Source: Firmicutes bacterium UBA4845 (GTDB lineage Bacteria > Bacillota > Clostridia > Tissierellales > Sedimentibacteraceae). From it: a stretch of DNA of 8,266 nt. Below, piece after piece: positions 6,526-8,266 of this stretch. The number at the start of each line of letters is the position of its first letter. Within the stretch, counting starts at the first letter, position 1. A program made the translations under genes and the position numbers. The stretch lies in contig DHER01000022.1 of assembly GCA_002399975.1 (NCBI GenBank), positions 1 through 8,266 on the forward strand, in the 5' to 3' direction. The notes under the pieces were generated by a model. That model was not told where the DNA came from. It saw only the letters and a list, made by a program, of their open reading frames with translations, and did no database searches.

Positions 6526-7245
6526 TTAATCTACCTCCTTCTTTCTGAACCAAATTGTAGTTAAAAGGGTTAATATGATGAAGTAAATAATGGCAGTTAT
6601 AGTATCTTTTATAATCATATCACCATTTAAAAAGGGGCTGTTCTCTGGAACTGGGAGCCCATTTGGTAAAATATGAAGAACTGGTGCCATTAATGCAGAT
6701 GATATTCTGTATGGTGAAAATTTTAAAATTGAATTCGTATCAAAGGATACTACCCCAATAATTGTCATAGCTATATTAAAAAGCACACTAACAAACATAT
6801 TAAATTGTACAGTTAAAAACATGCTAATAGGAATATTAAATAAAAATGTAAGCACTAATATAATAGATGCAAGTATATTAGCTTTTAATGATATAGTGGA
6901 TTCAGATACTAAGCCAACTCCATATATCCCTGCCATAAAAATCAAACTAGTTAATAGGAGTAGAATACTCACATAAAGTATCTTTCCTAGCCATATAATA
7001 CCTTTATCTTGAGGATATAATAATACTCCTTTGTAAGAAAGGTCTCTCTCCCTTGTAATTACCTGTGCAGATATAATAGCTAACATCCCTGGAAGGAACA
7101 TAGCATACCACCAATTATATGCTCCATTTTGACCTCCACCCCATGAAAAACTTAATAAAATCGCAATTACTGGTGTTATAACTATAAATTTGTTTGTAGA
7201 TGTTCTTTTGCTTTTTTGAAATTCTGCCTTAATTATATCTATCAT
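6526..7245 (-). CDS. Lantibiotic immunity ABC transporter permease, MutE/EpiE family (LanE)
   Basis: A 239-residue polytopic permease, partner of the MutG-type subunit. Hydrophobic segments lie at about 20-35, 45-62, 88-113, 121-147, 150-168 and 213-232. The N terminus IIKAEFQKSKRTSTNKF (4-20), then WWYAMFLPGM (45-54) and RERDLSYKGVLLYPQDKG (65-82), match the cytoplasmic coupling region of EpiE/MutE-type proteins; the last fits the contact with the ATPase. The stretch LPNGLPVPENSPFLNGD (193-209) before the final segment is also typical. The start codon overlaps the ATPase gene's stop by four bases (ATGA). Two small, different permeases of about 240-250 residues are diagnostic of LanFEG transporters and unlike BceB (a single permease of about 650 residues). 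Confidence 0.9.
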   Translation of the reverse strand: MIDIIKAEFQKSKRTSTNKFIVITPVIAILLSFSWGGGQNGAYNWWYAMFLPGMLAIISAQVITRERDLSYKGVLLYPQDKGIIWLGKILYVSILLLLTSLIFMAGIYGVGLVSESTISLKANILASIILVLTFLFNIPISMFLTVQFNMFVSVLFNIAMTIIGVVSFDTNSILKFSPYRISSALMAPVLHILPNGLPVPENSPFLNGDMIIKDTITAIIYFIILTLLTTIWFRKKEVD

Positions 7246-7949
7246 TGATTTTCACCCCTATTTCTTTCTACAACATCCATAAATAACTTTTCTAGATTAT
7301 CCTTCTTATCTATTTTTCCACTATATCCAATGATACCGTTAGATATAATACCTATTTCATCAGCCACTTGTGCAACTTCTGATAGGATATGACTAGATAA
7401 AATAACCGTCATACCTTGGGAAGGAAATGAACGAATTAGCTCTCTTAACTCCTCAATACCTATGGGGTCTAAACCATTTGTAGGCTCATCAAGGATAAGT
7501 AGCTTTGGTTTATTAATAATAGCAATACCAAGTCCTAATCTTTGTTTCATTCCCATGGAAAAATTTTTGATTTTCTTCTTATCTGCTTTTTTTAAATCTA
7601 CAATATTTAGGACTTCTTTTGCTCTCGCATCGGAGAGTCCATAAAGGGTACAGGCAAGTTTTAAATTTTCAATTGCAGTTAAATTTGGATATATGGCTGG
7701 GTTTTCAATTAATGCTCCAATATCCTTTAAGTCCTTCCTTGACCATGGATGATTTTCAAATAATATCTCTCCAGAGGAAGGTTTCATAATTCCTGTTACC
7801 ATTTTTAATATAGTAGATTTTCCTGCACCATTTGGTCCAAGTAGCCCGAATACGGAATTCTCTCTAATAGATAATGAAACATTATTTACTGCTATTTGAT
7901 CCTTAAATTTCTTGGTTAAACCCTTTGTTTCTAAAATATAACCCGACAT
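7242..7949 (-). CDS. Lantibiotic/cationic peptide protection ABC transporter ATP-binding subunit (LanF/BcrA type)
   Basis: A 235-residue cytoplasmic ATPase that powers peptide export by the two permeases encoded next. Walker A is GPNGAGKST (38-46), the ABC signature NFSMGMKQRL (129-138), Walker B LLILDEP (150-156) with catalytic Glu155, the D-loop NGLD (158-161) and the switch His187 in SSH. At the Q-loop position the sequence is ALIENPAIYP (79-88), with Glu82 instead of Gln. This E-loop has been described as characteristic of lantibiotic immunity ATPases such as NukF. The protein ends soon after the ATPase domain. AGGAGG lies seven bases before the ATG. It is the first gene of a five-gene operon. 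CprA, NisF and MutF are the likely relatives; BcrA (bacitracin) is the alternative, but the MutE/MutG permease pair argues for lantibiotic-type peptides. Confidence 0.93.
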   Translation of the reverse strand: MSGYILETKGLTKKFKDQIAVNNVSLSIRENSVFGLLGPNGAGKSTILKMVTGIMKPSSGEILFENHPWSRKDLKDIGALIENPAIYPNLTAIENLKLACTLYGLSDARAKEVLNIVDLKKADKKKIKNFSMGMKQRLGLGIAIINKPKLLILDEPTNGLDPIGIEELRELIRSFPSQGMTVILSSHILSEVAQVADEIGIISNGIIGYSGKIDKKDNLEKLFMDVVERNRGENQ

Positions 7950-7993
7950 ATAATTACCTCCTATATCTCCTTGTATTTATTCTATAATTTAAG

Positions 7994-8023
7994 TATAAGA
8001 GGTAATTATAAGGAATTTATAAG
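7994..8023. promoter_or_regulatory. Three tandem TATAAG repeats, candidate response-regulator binding sites
   Basis: TATAAG occurs at 7994-7999, 8007-8012 and 8018-8023 on the plus strand, so the repeat starts are 13 and 11 bases apart. The last two extend to TATAAG(G)AATTTAT. Direct repeats about one helical turn apart are the usual target of OmpR-family regulators. They lie about 45-75 bases before the ATPase gene. Binding by the operon's own regulator is inference. Confidence 0.5.
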
Positions 8024-8033
8024 AATTTATGAA
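8005..8033 (-). promoter_or_regulatory. Candidate promoter of the peptide transporter operon
   Basis: On the minus strand TTCATA (8028-8033) and TATAAT (8005-8010) are 17 bases apart; the -10 is perfect and the -35 weak, as expected for an activated promoter. The TATAAT overlaps the middle TATAAG repeat. If the repeats are activator sites, a further -10 such as TATAGA at 7981-7986 would suit better. The two alternatives cannot be separated by eye. Confidence 0.4.
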
Positions 8034-8065
8034 TAAAAAGCAACTGTTGCAAATCTTAGTTGCTT
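8034..8065 (-). terminator. Hairpin with T run upstream of the transporter operon
   Basis: AAGCAACT (8038-8045) and AGTTGCTT (8058-8065) are perfect 8-base inverted arms around a 12-base loop. On the minus strand the second arm is followed by a T run (8034-8037 continue the Ts), as in a rho-independent terminator; on the plus strand there is no T run. It precedes the transporter promoter, so it could insulate the operon from leftward transcription or act as a leader attenuator of a more distant start. It could instead be a dyad operator. Confidence 0.4.
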
Positions 8066-8195
8066 AAAATATTAACTATTTTGTTTTTAATATACCTCAT
8101 TATCAAGGATATATAGGAAGCTAAATATATTAAATTTTGTGCTAAATTATGATAAAATAGGTGTAACATCAAAACTAGCATATGGGGGATAAGGC
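8066..8195. other. AT-rich divergent intergenic region
   Basis: This stretch lies between the hairpin and the LysR-type gene and should hold that gene's promoter. TATGAT (8148-8153) and TAAAAT (8153-8158) are possible -10 elements, but no good -35 lies at the right distance. No open frame was supported. Confidence 0.4.
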
Positions 8196-8266
8196 ATGAA
8201 TATAAAATTGTTAGAAACTTTTTTAGCTGTTATAGATCATAAAACAATGTCTGCTGCAGCTGATAA
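8196..8266 (+). CDS. LysR-family transcriptional regulator (5' end only, cut by window)
   Basis: Only 23 codons are present. The frame begins MNIKLLETFLAVIDHKTMSA and continues into AAD at the edge. This is the N-terminal winged helix-turn-helix of LysR-type regulators, where a helix ending in F-x-A-V is followed by a short turn and the S-x-A-A-A helix. A GGGGG ribosome site (8184-8188) lies seven bases before the ATG. The effector domain lies outside the window. LysR regulators often control an adjacent divergent gene, but the transporter operon here has its own two-component system, so a link is only a possibility. Confidence 0.82.
   Translation, partial: MNIKLLETFLAVIDHKTMSAAAD

Noticed and set aside
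7462..7644. Plus-strand frame opposite the ATPase gene
   Set aside because: Antisense of the Walker B and signature region; explained entirely by the ATPase gene.
3742..7949. Interpretation as a BceAB-BceRS bacitracin detoxification module
   Set aside because: BceB is one permease of about 650 residues and BceS has almost no outside domain; here there are two permeases of about 240-250 residues and a kinase with an outside domain of about 105 residues.
7950..8195. Search for a small lantibiotic precursor or leader peptide gene beside the transporter
   Set aside because: No short frame with a ribosome site and a Ser/Thr/Cys-rich tail was found on either strand in this gap.

Overview
The window is AT-rich, low-GC Firmicute DNA, most likely from a Clostridium-like anaerobe. 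The evidence is strong AGGAGG-type ribosome binding sites, clostridial-style codon use and gene families typical of that group. I cannot name the species. Seven intact genes, two genes cut by the window edges and one decayed gene are visible. No rRNA, tRNA, CRISPR array, insertion sequence or phage gene was seen.

Left part (1-1350): an ECF-type sigma factor gene runs leftward off the edge. A rightward gene for a DUF4163/DUF3298 (RsiV/PdaC-like) protein without signal peptide or membrane anchor lies divergent to it. The shared 237-bp intergenic region holds a candidate ECF-type autoregulatory promoter for the sigma gene, a good SigA-type promoter for the DUF gene, and an imperfect palindrome between them. 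A bidirectional terminator closes the DUF gene.

Middle part (1488-3608), all leftward: a GNAT acetyltransferase, an alpha/beta hydrolase, the decayed C-terminal half of another GNAT acetyltransferase with an in-frame TGA, and a third GNAT acetyltransferase. This looks like an accessory cluster of small detoxification or modification enzymes; their substrates cannot be read from sequence.

Right part (3742-7949), leftward: a compact five-gene operon in the order ATPase, MutE/EpiE-type permease, MutG-type permease, OmpR-family response regulator, NisK/SpaK-type histidine kinase. The genes overlap, abut or are 10 bp apart. This is a LanFEG-type lantibiotic/cationic peptide export system with its own two-component sensor, comparable in content to the CprABC-CprRK system of Clostridioides difficile. 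No lantibiotic precursor or modification gene is visible, so it is probably a stand-alone sensing and resistance module. Upstream of it are three tandem TATAAG repeats overlapping the promoter region, which are candidate response-regulator sites, and a hairpin followed by a T run. The model is that the kinase detects a peptide outside the cell, the regulator binds the repeats, and transporter output rises.

Right edge (8196-8266): the first 23 codons of a rightward LysR-family regulator, divergent from the transporter operon.
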